Positions 18,557 to 27,556 of a stretch of DNA of 64,000 nt are shown in pieces; position 1 is the stretch's first letter, and every line of letters begins with the position of its first letter. The stretch lies in assembly GCF_007679965.1 (NCBI RefSeq), contig NZ_VEHL01000001.1:434001-498000 (forward strand). Reading direction: 5' to 3'. The translations under genes and the position numbers were made by a program. This DNA comes from Bordetella genomosp. 13. Lineage in GTDB: Bacteria > Pseudomonadota > Gammaproteobacteria > Burkholderiales > Burkholderiaceae_B. Under the pieces are notes generated by a model that did not search any database, was not told the origin of the DNA, and saw only the letters and a program-made list of their open reading frames with translations.

Positions 18557-19861
18557 CTACGACAGGTCCACCGAGCCGATACGCAACTCGGCGGACAATC
18601 CTCCGCCTTGCCGATTGCCCAGGATCAGCTCCGCGCCGATGGCCTGGGCCAGTTGCTTGGCGATGGCCAGGCCCAGTCCGGTGCCGCCCGTCCCGCGATT
18701 GCGCGAGGTCTCGACGCGGTAGAACGGCTCGCACACCGACGCCAGCTCGTGTTCGGGAATGCCGGGGCCGCGGTCCAGCACGAAGATCGACACGTCCTGG
18801 GGCCCGCGCACGCGCAGCAGCAGCTCGGCCGCGCCGGAGAACTTCAGCGCATTGTCGGTCAGGTTGCTCAGCACGCGTCGCAACGCGTGCGGCCGCGTCA
18901 GCAGCGATGCGCCGGAACGCCCGTCCCACGAGATCCGGCGGCCCGTGTCCGCGTAGTCGTAGACCAGCGTGTCGAGGAACGCGTCCAGGTCGATGCGGGC
19001 CGGCTTCTCCTGGCTGCCGTGGGCGCTGCGCGCATAGTCGATGCCCTCGCGCACCAGGCGCTCGACCTCGGCCAGGTCGTGCTCCAGTTTTGCCTTGTCG
19101 GCCGAATCCTCCATGAACTCCGCGCGCAGCTTCATGCGCGTGATCGGCGTCTGCAGATCATGCGAGATCGCGCCCAGCATCTGCATGCGCTCGGCCAGGT
19201 GCGACCGGATCCGCTCCTGCATCGCATTGAAGGCGGCCGCCGCGTGCGCGACTTCGCTGGGCCCGGCTTCAGGCAGCGGCGGCAGCGGCTTGTGCGGCTC
19301 CAGCGCATTCGCGGCGCCCGCCAGCCGCGTGAGCGGGCGCACGGCCAGCCGCACCGCCATCCATGCGCAGCCGATCAGCAGCAGCAATTGCAGGCCGAGC
19401 ACGACCGGCAGCCACACGGCCAGAGGCGGCATCTGCAGATGGATGTCCAGCACCGCATGGCTGCCGTCCGACAGCGTGACGCGGGCCTGTATGTGGCGGG
19501 GATCGCCGCGCACCGCCTGGATGAGCAGGGGACGTTGTCCGCGCAAGGCCGCCGTGATCGACGCGGCCGCCGTGCGCGCCTCGGGGATCGTCAGCGGCTG
19601 GTCTGCCTCGCCTGGTCCCAGCAGGTACTGCCGATTGCCGCTGGACAGCCTGGCCCGCCAGTCGCCGCGCTCGGAAGCCGGAAGCCGGTCGAGGATGTCC
19701 ATCGCGACGGCGACATCGCGTTCCAGGTCGCCCAGCATCAGGTTCTTGGTGGCGCTGAAGCGCTCGTAGAACAGCAGCGCGAACGACAGCGCGTGCGCCA
19801 CCGCCAGGCCGATGGCGAAGATCAGGAAGAGGCGTGCAACCAGGGTGCGGGGCCAGGCCAT
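18557..19861 (-). CDS. Sensor histidine kinase of an OmpR-type two-component system
   Basis: 434 aa. An N-terminal helix (about 8-32), a periplasmic sensor of about 110 residues and a second helix (about 148-170) precede a HAMP segment. The H-box ISHDLQTPITRMKLRAEFM carries the phospho-His. The ATPase domain has NLTDNALKFS (N-box), DRGPGIP (G1) and GTGLGLAIAK (G2). All catalytic motifs are present. Its start is six bases after the stop of the response regulator gene, so the two are co-transcribed. The signal is unknown. Confidence 0.94.
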   Translation of the reverse strand: MAWPRTLVARLFLIFAIGLAVAHALSFALLFYERFSATKNLMLGDLERDVAVAMDILDRLPASERGDWRARLSSGNRQYLLGPGEADQPLTIPEARTAAASITAALRGQRPLLIQAVRGDPRHIQARVTLSDGSHAVLDIHLQMPPLAVWLPVVLGLQLLLLIGCAWMAVRLAVRPLTRLAGAANALEPHKPLPPLPEAGPSEVAHAAAAFNAMQERIRSHLAERMQMLGAISHDLQTPITRMKLRAEFMEDSADKAKLEHDLAEVERLVREGIDYARSAHGSQEKPARIDLDAFLDTLVYDYADTGRRISWDGRSGASLLTRPHALRRVLSNLTDNALKFSGAAELLLRVRGPQDVSIFVLDRGPGIPEHELASVCEPFYRVETSRNRGTGGTGLGLAIAKQLAQAIGAELILGNRQGGGLSAELRIGSVDLS

Positions 19862-19867
19862 GTCGCG

Positions 19868-20602
19868 TCAGTCTTCCGAGACTTCGACGGCCGCCGAGAA
19901 AACGTACCCCTCGCTGCGCACGGTCTTGATGTAGACGGGCTCGCGCGCGTCCTCGCGCAGCCGCTGCCGCACCCGACTGACCAGCAGGTCGATCGAGCGG
20001 CCGAACACGTCCGCCTCCCGCCCTTGCGTCAGGTCCAGCAGCTGGTCGCGGTTGAGCACCCGCTGGGGATGGTCGAGGAACACGCGCAGCAGGCGGTACT
20101 CCGCGCCGCTCAGCGACACGATGGTCTCGTCCTTGTCCAGCAGGTGGCGCGCCGTGGTGTCCAGCCGCCAGTCGCCGAAGCGGATCTGCCGGCCCGGCTC
20201 GGTCACCTGGAAGTTGGGCGGCAGCATGCGGGTGCGGCGCAGGATCGCCTTGATGCGAGCCAGCAGCTCGCGCGCCACGAACGGCTTGACCAGATAGTCG
20301 TCCGCGCCCATCTCCAGGCCCAGCACGCGGTCCATGTCGTCGCTGCGCGCGGTCAGCAGCAGGATGGGAATCTTGCGGTGCTTGCCGCCGCGCAGCTCGC
20401 GGCACAACACCAGGCCGTCGTCGCCGGGCATCATGATGTCCAGCACGATCAGGTCCACCGACGTCTTCTCCAGCTGCGACCACATCTGCCGCCCGTCCGC
20501 GGCGAAGGTCACGTTCAGGCCGTTCTTCTTCAGGAAATTGCCGGCCAGTTCGCGTATCTCTCGATCATCGTCCACGATCATCACGTGGTCTGCGTGTTCC
20601 AT
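19868..20602 (-). CDS. OmpR/PhoB-family response regulator
   Basis: 244 aa. The receiver domain has the acidic pair in VMIVDDDRE, the phospho-acceptor in LIVLDIMMPGDDG, and the conserved LLTARSD Thr and KPF Lys. The C-terminal winged helix (about 145-235) includes GAEYRLLRVFLDHPQRVLNR and VYIKTVRSEGYVF. ATG 20602 has GAGGA six bases upstream; the longer upstream frame is not conserved-looking. It is divergent from the CcdA/thioredoxin genes, which are plausible targets. Confidence 0.94.
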   Translation of the reverse strand: MEHADHVMIVDDDREIRELAGNFLKKNGLNVTFAADGRQMWSQLEKTSVDLIVLDIMMPGDDGLVLCRELRGGKHRKIPILLLTARSDDMDRVLGLEMGADDYLVKPFVARELLARIKAILRRTRMLPPNFQVTEPGRQIRFGDWRLDTTARHLLDKDETIVSLSGAEYRLLRVFLDHPQRVLNRDQLLDLTQGREADVFGRSIDLLVSRVRQRLREDAREPVYIKTVRSEGYVFSAAVEVSED

Positions 20603-20817
20603 GCGGGTCCTCGAGTGGTGCTTTGGGGCCATCCCGGCCCCCGGCGCTGAGCGTACTGTACGGCCACCCCAGGCGGCGGGGAACCCGGCTTTGTATGGCA
20701 GTGTATCGAGCGGCCCGGCAGACACACAACGTCGAGAATCCGCCGTCGTTCTGGTACAGGCCGGATACCTTGCTCCGATGAAATGCAGTCACTCCGTTTC
20801 GCCAAGGACTGACTGCC

Positions 20818-21507
20818 ATGGATTTCGTCTCGACCCCCATCGCGCTGCTTGCCGGCATGCTGACCATCGCGTCGCCTTGCGTGCTGCCGCTGCTTCCCAT
20901 CCTGCTGGGCACGTCCGTCGAGCATGCTGGCCGCCGCCGGCCGCTGTTCGTCGTGGCCGGTTTCGTGCTGGCCTTCGCGGGGCTGGGCATCGCGCTCAGC
21001 CTGCTGTCCAGCGCCAGCCTGGTGGCGCACGAGGCGGTGCGGTCCACCTCGATCGTGCTGCTGGCGCTGTTCGGCCTGGCGCGCATCTGGCCGCGGCCCT
21101 ATGACTGGCTGATGGCTCGGACAGGCGGGCCGCTGCAACGCCTGGCCGATCTTGGCGGCAATGCGGGCAGCGGCAACGCAGGCGGCTTCGTGCTGGGCAT
21201 GTCGCTGGGCGCGGTGTGGACGCCCTGCGCCGGGCCGGTGCTCGCCTCGATCCTGGTGCTGGCCGCCAAGGCGCAAGACCTGACGCATTCCAGCTGGCTG
21301 TTGCTGTGCTACGCGTTGGGCGCGGGCGTGCCGATGCTGGCCATCGCCTACGGCGGGAAGTATGCGACGGCGCACGTGCGCGGCATCGCCCGCCATGCCG
21401 CGACGCTGCAGCGCGCGTTCGGCGTGCTGCTGGTGCTGACCGCGCTGGCCATCCACTTCCAATACGACGTCCTGGCCTATGCCTGGATCGCCCAACTGTT
21501 CCGTTGA
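20818..21507 (+). CDS. CcdA/DsbD-type membrane electron-transfer protein
   Basis: 229 aa with about six helices and the two redox-type motifs of CcdA: IASPCVLPLLPILLG near residue 20 and WTPCAGPVLASIL near residue 140. Family role: pass electrons from cytoplasmic thioredoxin to periplasmic thiol proteins. The partner is very likely the exported thioredoxin-like protein encoded 18 bases downstream. Confidence 0.9.
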   Translation: MDFVSTPIALLAGMLTIASPCVLPLLPILLGTSVEHAGRRRPLFVVAGFVLAFAGLGIALSLLSSASLVAHEAVRSTSIVLLALFGLARIWPRPYDWLMARTGGPLQRLADLGGNAGSGNAGGFVLGMSLGAVWTPCAGPVLASILVLAAKAQDLTHSSWLLLCYALGAGVPMLAIAYGGKYATAHVRGIARHAATLQRAFGVLLVLTALAIHFQYDVLAYAWIAQLFR

Positions 21508-21525
21508 CCTCGAAAGGTTCGAATC

Positions 21526-22041
21526 ATGCTGACGTTCCTGAAGACGCTTTCCCTTTCCGCGGTGCTGCTCGCGTCCGTGGCCGCCGCTACGCCGTCCGCG
21601 CCCGCCGCGGCCCCTGAATTCACCGGTATCGAGAAGTGGCTCAACAGCGAGCCGCTGACCCTGCAGGGGCTGCGAGGCAAGGTGGTGCTGGTCGATTTCT
21701 GGACCTACACCTGCATCAATTGCATCAACACCCTGCCTTACGTCAAGAGCTGGCACCAGAAATACAAGGACCAGGGCCTGGTGGTCGTGGGCGTGCATAC
21801 CCCGGAGTTTCCGTTCGAGCGCGCCACCGCCAACGTGCAGAAGGCCCTCGGCCGCTTCGGCATCGAGTATCCCGTGGCCCAGGACAACCGCTACGCCACC
21901 TGGGAGGCCTACGGCAACCGCTACTGGCCTGCGTTCTACCTGATCGACAAGCACGGCCGCGTGGTCTACAGCCACTTCGGCGAAGGCCGCTACAAGGAGA
22001 CCGAAGCCGAGATCCAACGCCTATTGGGCCAGCCGGGCTGA
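21526..22041 (+). CDS. Exported thioredoxin-like protein (TlpA/DipZ C-terminal type)
   Basis: 171 aa with a signal peptide (about 1-21, VAAATPSAP) and a thioredoxin fold. The active site CxxC sits in DFWTYTCINCINTLPYVKSW. The helix extension with VGVHTPEFPFERATANVQ and the YWPAFYLIDKHGRVVYSHFG block match the DipZ/TlpA-like periplasmic family. It probably receives reducing power from the CcdA-like protein encoded just upstream. Confidence 0.9.
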   Translation: MLTFLKTLSLSAVLLASVAAATPSAPAAAPEFTGIEKWLNSEPLTLQGLRGKVVLVDFWTYTCINCINTLPYVKSWHQKYKDQGLVVVGVHTPEFPFERATANVQKALGRFGIEYPVAQDNRYATWEAYGNRYWPAFYLIDKHGRVVYSHFGEGRYKETEAEIQRLLGQPG

Positions 22042-22184
22042 CGGTTCGCCATCCTTCGTCGCGACACCGCCGTTGCTGTCGACGGCCGTCGGCGCGGCGT
22101 CTTCCCTCCTTCCATCACCAGACCCCGGCCAGAGAGGCGCCGCACAGAGCGCCGCCAACGGCCATCTCATCCGGAGCATCGAAC

Positions 22185-23249
22185 ATGTCCCATCCCATGA
22201 ATCCCCAACGCCGCCGCCTGTTGGGAACGACGTCCGCACTGGCTGGCCTGGGCCTGCTGGACCTGAGCCTGGGCGGCGTGGCCCGGGCCCAGCCCCCGTC
22301 TCGGCCCGCTTCGCAAGGCGCGTCGGCTGCCCGCCACGCGGCGGCCGCGGCCGCCTTCGGTCCCGTCCGCCAGATCGACGCCGGCACACTGAACGTCGGC
22401 TATGTGGAGCTGGGCCCCGTCGACGGGCCGGTCGCCATCCTGTTGCATGGCTGGCCGTACGACATCTACAGTTTCGCGGAGGTCGCGCCGCAACTGGTTT
22501 CCGCCGGCTACCGCGTGGTCGTGCCCTACCTGCGCGGCTACGGTTCCACGCGTTTCCTGTCGGCCGACACGCCGCGCAACGGCCAGCAGGCCGCGCTGGC
22601 CCTGGACGTCATCGCGCTGATGGACGCGCTGAAGATCGACAAGGCCGTCGTGGCGGGATTCGACTGGGGCGCGCGCACGGCCGACATCGTGGCCGCGCTG
22701 TGGCCCGAGCGCTTCGCGGGGCTGGTGTCGGTCAGCGGCTACCTGATCGGTAGCCAGGAGGCCAACCGCAAGCCGCTGCCCCCAGCGGCGGAGTTGCAGT
22801 GGTGGTATCAGTACTACTTCGCCACCGAGCGCGGCGCGGCCGGCTATGCCGCGAACCTGAACGACTTCAATCGCCTGATCTGGAAGCTGGCCTCGCCGAC
22901 GTGGGACTTCGACGACGCGACCTATCTGCGTTCCGCCCGGTCCTTCGACAACCCGGACCACGTGGCCATCGTGATCCACAACTACCGGTGGCGCCTGGGC
23001 CTGGCCGAAGGCGAGCCGCGTTACGACGACCTGGAAAAGCGCCTGGCCACTGCGCCGAAGATCGCCATCCCGACCATCACGATGGAGGGCGATGCGAACG
23101 GCGCGCCGCATCCCGCGCCGGCTGCCTATGCCAGGCAGTTCACGGGCAAGTACCAGCATCGCAACGTCGACGGCGGCATTGGCCACAATCTGCCGCAGGA
23201 GGCGCCCAAGGCATTCGCGGACGCGGTGCTGCAGGTGGCGCGCCTGTGA
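22185..23249 (+). CDS. Tat-exported alpha/beta hydrolase (epoxide hydrolase/dehalogenase-like)
   Basis: 354 aa. The N-terminus NPQRRRLLGTTSALAGLGLL looks like a twin-arginine signal, so a folded, periplasmic enzyme is predicted. The core has the oxyanion HGWPYD, a nucleophile elbow GFDWGART with Asp as nucleophile (as in epoxide hydrolases and haloalkane dehalogenases) and a C-terminal GIGHNLPQEAP catalytic His. Start at ATG 22185 (GGAG 8 bases upstream). It sits behind the CcdA/thioredoxin pair with a 143-base gap. Substrate unknown. Confidence 0.85.
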   Translation: MSHPMNPQRRRLLGTTSALAGLGLLDLSLGGVARAQPPSRPASQGASAARHAAAAAAFGPVRQIDAGTLNVGYVELGPVDGPVAILLHGWPYDIYSFAEVAPQLVSAGYRVVVPYLRGYGSTRFLSADTPRNGQQAALALDVIALMDALKIDKAVVAGFDWGARTADIVAALWPERFAGLVSVSGYLIGSQEANRKPLPPAAELQWWYQYYFATERGAAGYAANLNDFNRLIWKLASPTWDFDDATYLRSARSFDNPDHVAIVIHNYRWRLGLAEGEPRYDDLEKRLATAPKIAIPTITMEGDANGAPHPAPAAYARQFTGKYQHRNVDGGIGHNLPQEAPKAFADAVLQVARL

Positions 23250-23306
23250 CGCATGGCTCTTGCTGTGCGGCGATGCGATGACCTGATCGAGCGCCGTGCC
23301 GCAGCG

Positions 23307-24473
23307 TTACGCCGCGATGATCACGCCGGGCTTTTCCAGGCCGGCGCGTATCACCTCGATCAGGCGCTCGACGTCGTCTTCGCTGTTGAACATGGCCAGC
23401 GAGATCCGGATGCCGCCGCGTTCCGGCGACACCCGCACGTCGTGGCGGGCGAAGTGCTCCGCCCATGTCGCGACGGGCAGCCTCAGCACGTAGATGTGGC
23501 TGCGCTGGCCGCTTTCACGCGGTCCCACGACGTCCACGCCCAACGTGTCCAGCTGCGCAAGCAGCAGGTCGCCCAGGCGCGCCACGTGGCGCTGGATGTC
23601 CGGGATGCCGACGCTCTGGATGAGTTCGATGGCCGCGGACAGCGCATGGACGTCCGGCAGGTTGATGTTGCCGAACTCGAAGCGCCGCGCATCCTTGCGC
23701 ACCGCCATGTCGTCCGGACGCGCAATGTAGTCGGGCGGAGGATTCGCCATCGCGGACATCGCCAGGTAGGCGGGCCGCAGTTCGTCCAGGCCGTCGGCCA
23801 CGTACAGCAGGCCCAGGCCCTGCGGCACCAGCAGGCCCTTGTGCGTGCCCGCCGCCAGCACCGAAATGTTCAGCGCCTTCACGTCGATCGGAATGACGCC
23901 GACGGACTGCATCGCATCGATGACAAAATAGATGCCGCGCTTCTTGCACAGTTGCCCGATGCTGGCCAGGTCGTGCACCTGGCCAGCGTGGAACGTCACG
24001 TGGGACAGCGTGACGACCCGCGTGCGTTCGTCGATGTAGGGCTCGAACGTCCGGGCGGTGGCGATCTCGTCGTCGGCCAGCGGCACGAACCGTACCTCCA
24101 CGCCCTTGCTCTTCAGGTTGAGCCACGCATACGCATTGTTGGGATGGTCGCCTTCGATCAGCACCACGTTGTCGCCGGCCGCCAGCGGCACGGCCTGCGC
24201 CGCGATGTTCAGCCCTTCCGACGTGTTCTTGGTGAAGGCGATCTCCGACGGGGCGGCATTCAAGAACGCCGCCACCGCCGCCCGCGTCCGTTCGGCGCGC
24301 TCCAGCCATACGGTCTTCGGGCCGCCCAGGTCATACCCTTCCGACAGGAACGCGGCGAACGCATCGCGTACGTCGCGCGCCAGCGGCGTCTGGTGCGCCG
24401 AGTCGAGGTACAGCATGTGTCGAGTGACCGGGAACTGCTCCCGAAGCAGGGCGAGTCTTTCTTGCGGAATCAT
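23307..24473 (-). CDS. Class-V aminotransferase-like PLP enzyme
   Basis: 388 aa from ATG 24473 (GAGG about nine bases upstream). Aminotransferase class V / cysteine desulfurase fold: YLDSAHQTPLARDV at the start, FTKNTSEGLNIAA, the SHVTFHAGQVHDL block, DAMQSVGVIPID, and the PLP lysine in AGTHKGLLVPQG. It lacks an obvious desulfurase active-site Cys loop, so an aminotransferase or lyase is likelier than a desulfurase. It is divergent from the IclR regulator, and the space between carries two copies of the motif also found at 26745-26785. This places it in the same amino-acid regulon. Confidence 0.85.
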   Translation of the reverse strand: MIPQERLALLREQFPVTRHMLYLDSAHQTPLARDVRDAFAAFLSEGYDLGGPKTVWLERAERTRAAVAAFLNAAPSEIAFTKNTSEGLNIAAQAVPLAAGDNVVLIEGDHPNNAYAWLNLKSKGVEVRFVPLADDEIATARTFEPYIDERTRVVTLSHVTFHAGQVHDLASIGQLCKKRGIYFVIDAMQSVGVIPIDVKALNISVLAAGTHKGLLVPQGLGLLYVADGLDELRPAYLAMSAMANPPPDYIARPDDMAVRKDARRFEFGNINLPDVHALSAAIELIQSVGIPDIQRHVARLGDLLLAQLDTLGVDVVGPRESGQRSHIYVLRLPVATWAEHFARHDVRVSPERGGIRISLAMFNSEDDVERLIEVIRAGLEKPGVIIAA

Positions 24474-24530
24474 GGGCGGGGGCCTCACGGGGAGAATCAA
24501 GGATGTCGGCAACAAGGAATCCCGTGATTT

Positions 24531-24570
24531 AATTCCATTAAATGGTATTTATGGTTCCATTTATTGGTAT
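24531..24570. promoter_or_regulatory. Twin operator-like motifs between the aminotransferase and iclR genes
   Basis: Two 18-base elements, AATTCCATTAAATGGTAT (24531-24548) and GGTTCCATTTATTGGTAT (24553-24570), start 22 bases apart. The first contains the palindrome CCATT-A-AATGG. They match two elements at 26745-26785. They are the likely binding sites of the adjacent IclR protein, controlling both divergent genes. Confidence 0.65.
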
Positions 24571-24729
24571 TATTACGTTAAAAAGCAGATTTGACATCGG
24601 ACATGGCGTGTCGGCGCCGGCAACCAGGCCGGCGGCGCGTGCAGCTCGATCAGGTAACCTAGGCGGTCGCCGCCGCGGCACTTCCGGCGGGCGGCCTCAT
24701 CTTCACGCATCCGGACAAGAACAGCAGAC

Positions 24730-25548
24730 ATGCGCAAGGAAGACAGCACCGTCCCCTCCGCACCCGAGCCCGAGGTGTCGCCGACCGAGCGCGCATTCCA
24801 GGTGATCGAGATGGTCGCCCAGACGGGCCGCGTCACCACCGCGAACATCGTTTCCGAGCTGGCCATGCCGAAGACCACCGCCCATCGCCTGGTCAGCAAT
24901 CTCGAAGAGTCCGGCTTCCTCGAACATGGCATGGAGCGCGGCCGCTACCAGGTCGGCGCGCGCCTGCTGGACCTTGCGACCAACATCCTGGCCGTGTCCG
25001 CGTCCAGCGGGCCGATCCATGCGCTGCTTACCGAATTGTCGCGGCTTACCGCCGAGACCATCAGCCTGGGCGTGCTGCGCGGTTCCGAGGTCGTCTACAT
25101 CGACAGCGCCATCGGCCGCTCGCCGCTCACCCTCAATTTCCAGAAGGGCCACCGCACGCCGGCGTACTGCACGTCCAGCGGGCGGGTATTCCTGGCCAGC
25201 ATGGAGAAGCGCCAGCTCGACGCCTACCTGCTCAGCGGTCCGTGGGAACCCTACACGCCCAACACCATCGTCGATCCCGAACAGCTGCGGACTGAGGTCG
25301 CGCTGGTGCGCAAGAACGGCTATGCCGTCAACGACTCCGAATTCGCCATCGGCGTGGTCGGCGCGGCCGTGCCCATCATGGGTCCCAGCGGGCGCATCAT
25401 CGCCTGTCTCAGCATCTCGGCGCCGAAGGCCCGCAAGTCGCTCGACGACATCCGCGCCCTGGTTCCCGTGCTGCAGGCCGCGGCGCTGCGCGTCACCCAG
25501 ATACTGGGCGTGGCCGAGGGCGCGGACGACGACGGCCAGGAACCGTAG
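24730..25548 (+). CDS. IclR-family transcriptional regulator
   Basis: 272 aa. The N-terminal winged helix (about 17-80) contains TTANIVSELAMPKTTAHRLV and ESGFLEHGMERGRYQVG. The C-terminal effector domain has YCTSSGRVFLASM, GYAVNDSEFAIGVVGAAVPI and ACLSISAPKAR, all typical of IclR. It probably controls the surrounding aminotransferase, deacylase and ABC/racemase genes through the repeated motifs at 24531-24570 and 26745-26785. The likely effector is an amino-acid derivative; this is inference. Confidence 0.93.
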   Translation: MRKEDSTVPSAPEPEVSPTERAFQVIEMVAQTGRVTTANIVSELAMPKTTAHRLVSNLEESGFLEHGMERGRYQVGARLLDLATNILAVSASSGPIHALLTELSRLTAETISLGVLRGSEVVYIDSAIGRSPLTLNFQKGHRTPAYCTSSGRVFLASMEKRQLDAYLLSGPWEPYTPNTIVDPEQLRTEVALVRKNGYAVNDSEFAIGVVGAAVPIMGPSGRIIACLSISAPKARKSLDDIRALVPVLQAAALRVTQILGVAEGADDDGQEP

Positions 25549-25563
25549 CGGCAAGCTCCGCGC

Positions 25564-26655
25564 TTACGCCGCGGCGCGGCCCGTGACCCGGCCGATCTCC
25601 GCGCCGGCCGTCACGAATCGGATGGCTCGCCGCATGTAGAACACCCCTTCGGCATGGCACGTCAGCGTCGTGCACGCGTCCGTGATGGGGTCGATGATGT
25701 CGCAGATGGGATCTCCCGCCTTCACCACGTCGCCGATGCCCGCCCGGTACACGACGATGCCGCTGGCGGGCGCATTGAAGTGCTGGCTGGCCGACAGCTG
25801 GACGGCAGGATGGCGCAGCGCGGGCGCGGCGGGCGCGACGCCGCCGATCGCGCCCTGGCCGACGAGAAAGGCGATGATCGCCTCCATGTGCCGCTGCGCA
25901 GCCGCATAGGAAACCTCTCTTTCGCCGCCCAGTTCCAGGATCGCCGCCACCGCGGGATCGGGCAAGGCGCACGTCTTGCCGTAGCGGGCATGCAGGTCCT
26001 CCCAGGTCAGGTTGATCCCTTCGACGAACAGGCCCAGCCCCGTGTCGCCGGTCAGCAGCTGGGCCTCGGATCGCAGATGGCGCGCCAGCGGCTCCAGGCG
26101 CGGCCACGCGGCGTTGGTCGTATAGAGATGGACCACGGCCTCCAGTGAGCAATGGATGTCGAGCACGACGTCGGCGTCGTACGCCATCTTCATCAGGGCC
26201 AGGCGCAGCGACTCGAGTTCCGTCCTGGGCTGCTGCGCGTCCAGCCGCTCGCGCATGGCCTCGTGGATCACCGTCTTGTTCCGCGCGGCATCGCCGCCCA
26301 GCCGTCCTTCCAGCACCGCGCACAGATCGGACGCGCGCGGTATGCCCCGATTGAAGTTCGCCATGCCGTTCAGCTCGAAGCAGCCGAAGAACTGGCCCAT
26401 GACGTGCTGGCTCAGTCCGATCGGGTTGGCCACGGGCACCAGGACGATCCGCGCACGCAAGCTGCCTTCCGATTCCAGCGCCTGCAGGCGCCTGCGCAGC
26501 AGCACCGCGGCCAGCATGGCCGGCGTTTCATCGGCGTGCAGCGACGCCTGCACATAGACCTTCATCCCGGCATCTTGCGGGCCGAACGTCAGGCTGACGA
26601 TGTCGCGCTGGGTGCCGAGCGTCGACGAAAGCAGGGGGATGCGGTTGGCGATCAT
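25564..26655 (-). CDS. Succinylglutamate desuccinylase/aspartoacylase (AstE/AspA) family deacylase
   Basis: 363 aa from ATG 26655 (AAGG five bases upstream). A Met at 26742 would add 29 residues but begins only three bases from the operator-like motif, so it is less likely. Zinc site: ASLHADETPA (HxxE) and VVLDIHC (His). Also VPVANPIG and FELNGMANFNRG, as in the M14-like AstE/AspA family. The C-terminal third (SGIVVYRAGIGDVVKAGDPI) resembles a biotinyl/lipoyl-like beta domain seen in longer members. Such enzymes remove an acyl group from N-acyl amino acids. The order here is regulator, deacylase, transporter, racemase. Confidence 0.87.
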   Translation of the reverse strand: MIANRIPLLSSTLGTQRDIVSLTFGPQDAGMKVYVQASLHADETPAMLAAVLLRRRLQALESEGSLRARIVLVPVANPIGLSQHVMGQFFGCFELNGMANFNRGIPRASDLCAVLEGRLGGDAARNKTVIHEAMRERLDAQQPRTELESLRLALMKMAYDADVVLDIHCSLEAVVHLYTTNAAWPRLEPLARHLRSEAQLLTGDTGLGLFVEGINLTWEDLHARYGKTCALPDPAVAAILELGGEREVSYAAAQRHMEAIIAFLVGQGAIGGVAPAAPALRHPAVQLSASQHFNAPASGIVVYRAGIGDVVKAGDPICDIIDPITDACTTLTCHAEGVFYMRRAIRFVTAGAEIGRVTGRAAA

Positions 26656-26744
26656 GGTTGCCTTTTCACTGCGGATGCCGACGGCGGATGCCAGGCGAGC
26701 GGCCGCGCCCACGATGGTGGGACTGTGCCGGCATTTTTTCATGT

Positions 26745-26785
26745 AATTCCATTAATCGGTACTTGGTAGTTCCACTAATTGGGTT
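26745..26785. promoter_or_regulatory. Twin operator-like motifs between the deacylase and ABC-transporter genes
   Basis: AATTCCATTAATCGGTAC (26745-26762) and AGTTCCACTAATTGGGTT (26768-26785) start 23 bases apart. They match the pair upstream of iclR in sequence, orientation and spacing. A common core TTCCAnTnAnnnGG is visible in all four. Confidence 0.65.
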
Positions 26786-26860
26786 TTCGTTGACGCTAGA
26801 CGGGTTGGTGGGATCAAATGCGTTCTGCCGGGTAAGGCATGTATAGAGAGACGCGTTCTG

Positions 26861-27556
26861 ATGAAAACCTTGTTCGATGGGTATGGCCCCCTGCTGTTCT
26901 GGGGGGCGATGGAAACCGTGAAGCTGGCGCTGGGCTCGCTGGCCCTGGCTTTCGCGATCGGCTTGCTGGGCGCCACGGCCAAGCTGTCGGGCAAGCGGTG
27001 GATCGCGCGAACCGCGCAGTGCTACACCACGATCGTGCGCGGCGCGCCCGATCTGGTCCTGATGCTGCTGCTGTACTACAGCATCCAGATCCTGCTGAAC
27101 GGGCTGACCGAGCGCCTGCAGTGGGCGCAGATCGACATCAAGCCCTTCGCCGCCGGCGTCATCGTGCTGGGCCTGATCCACGGCGCCTACTTCACCGAGA
27201 CCTTCCGCGGCGCGTTCCTCGCCATTCCGCGCGGGCAGCAGGAGTCGGCGCTCTCGCTGGGCCTGCCGTACCGGCACGTGCTGTCGCACATTCTCTTTCC
27301 GCAGATGATGCGCTTCGCCCTGCCCGCGGTCGGCAACAACTGGCAGGTGATCGTCAAGTCGACCGCGCTGGTCTCCGTCATCGGTCTGTCGGACGTCATC
27401 AAGGCCGCTCACGACGCGGGCAAGAGCACGACGCGCTATTTCTTCTTCATCGCCGTGGCCACCATCGTCTATCTGCTGATCACGACGCTCTCCAACCTGG
27501 TGCTGCGCCATCTTGAAAAACGCTATAGCGCAGGCGTGCGCGAGGTGGGCGCATGA
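26861..27556 (+). CDS. Polar amino-acid ABC transporter permease (HisQ type)
   Basis: 231-aa inner-membrane protein with about five helices. The EAA loop is visible as IPRGQQESALSLGLPYRHVL, and the early segment AKLSGKRWIARTAQCYTTIV and RGAPDLVLMLLLYY fits the HisQ/GlnP family. First gene of a five-gene unit. It overlaps the next permease by ATGA. Confidence 0.92.
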   Translation: MKTLFDGYGPLLFWGAMETVKLALGSLALAFAIGLLGATAKLSGKRWIARTAQCYTTIVRGAPDLVLMLLLYYSIQILLNGLTERLQWAQIDIKPFAAGVIVLGLIHGAYFTETFRGAFLAIPRGQQESALSLGLPYRHVLSHILFPQMMRFALPAVGNNWQVIVKSTALVSVIGLSDVIKAAHDAGKSTTRYFFFIAVATIVYLLITTLSNLVLRHLEKRYSAGVREVGA

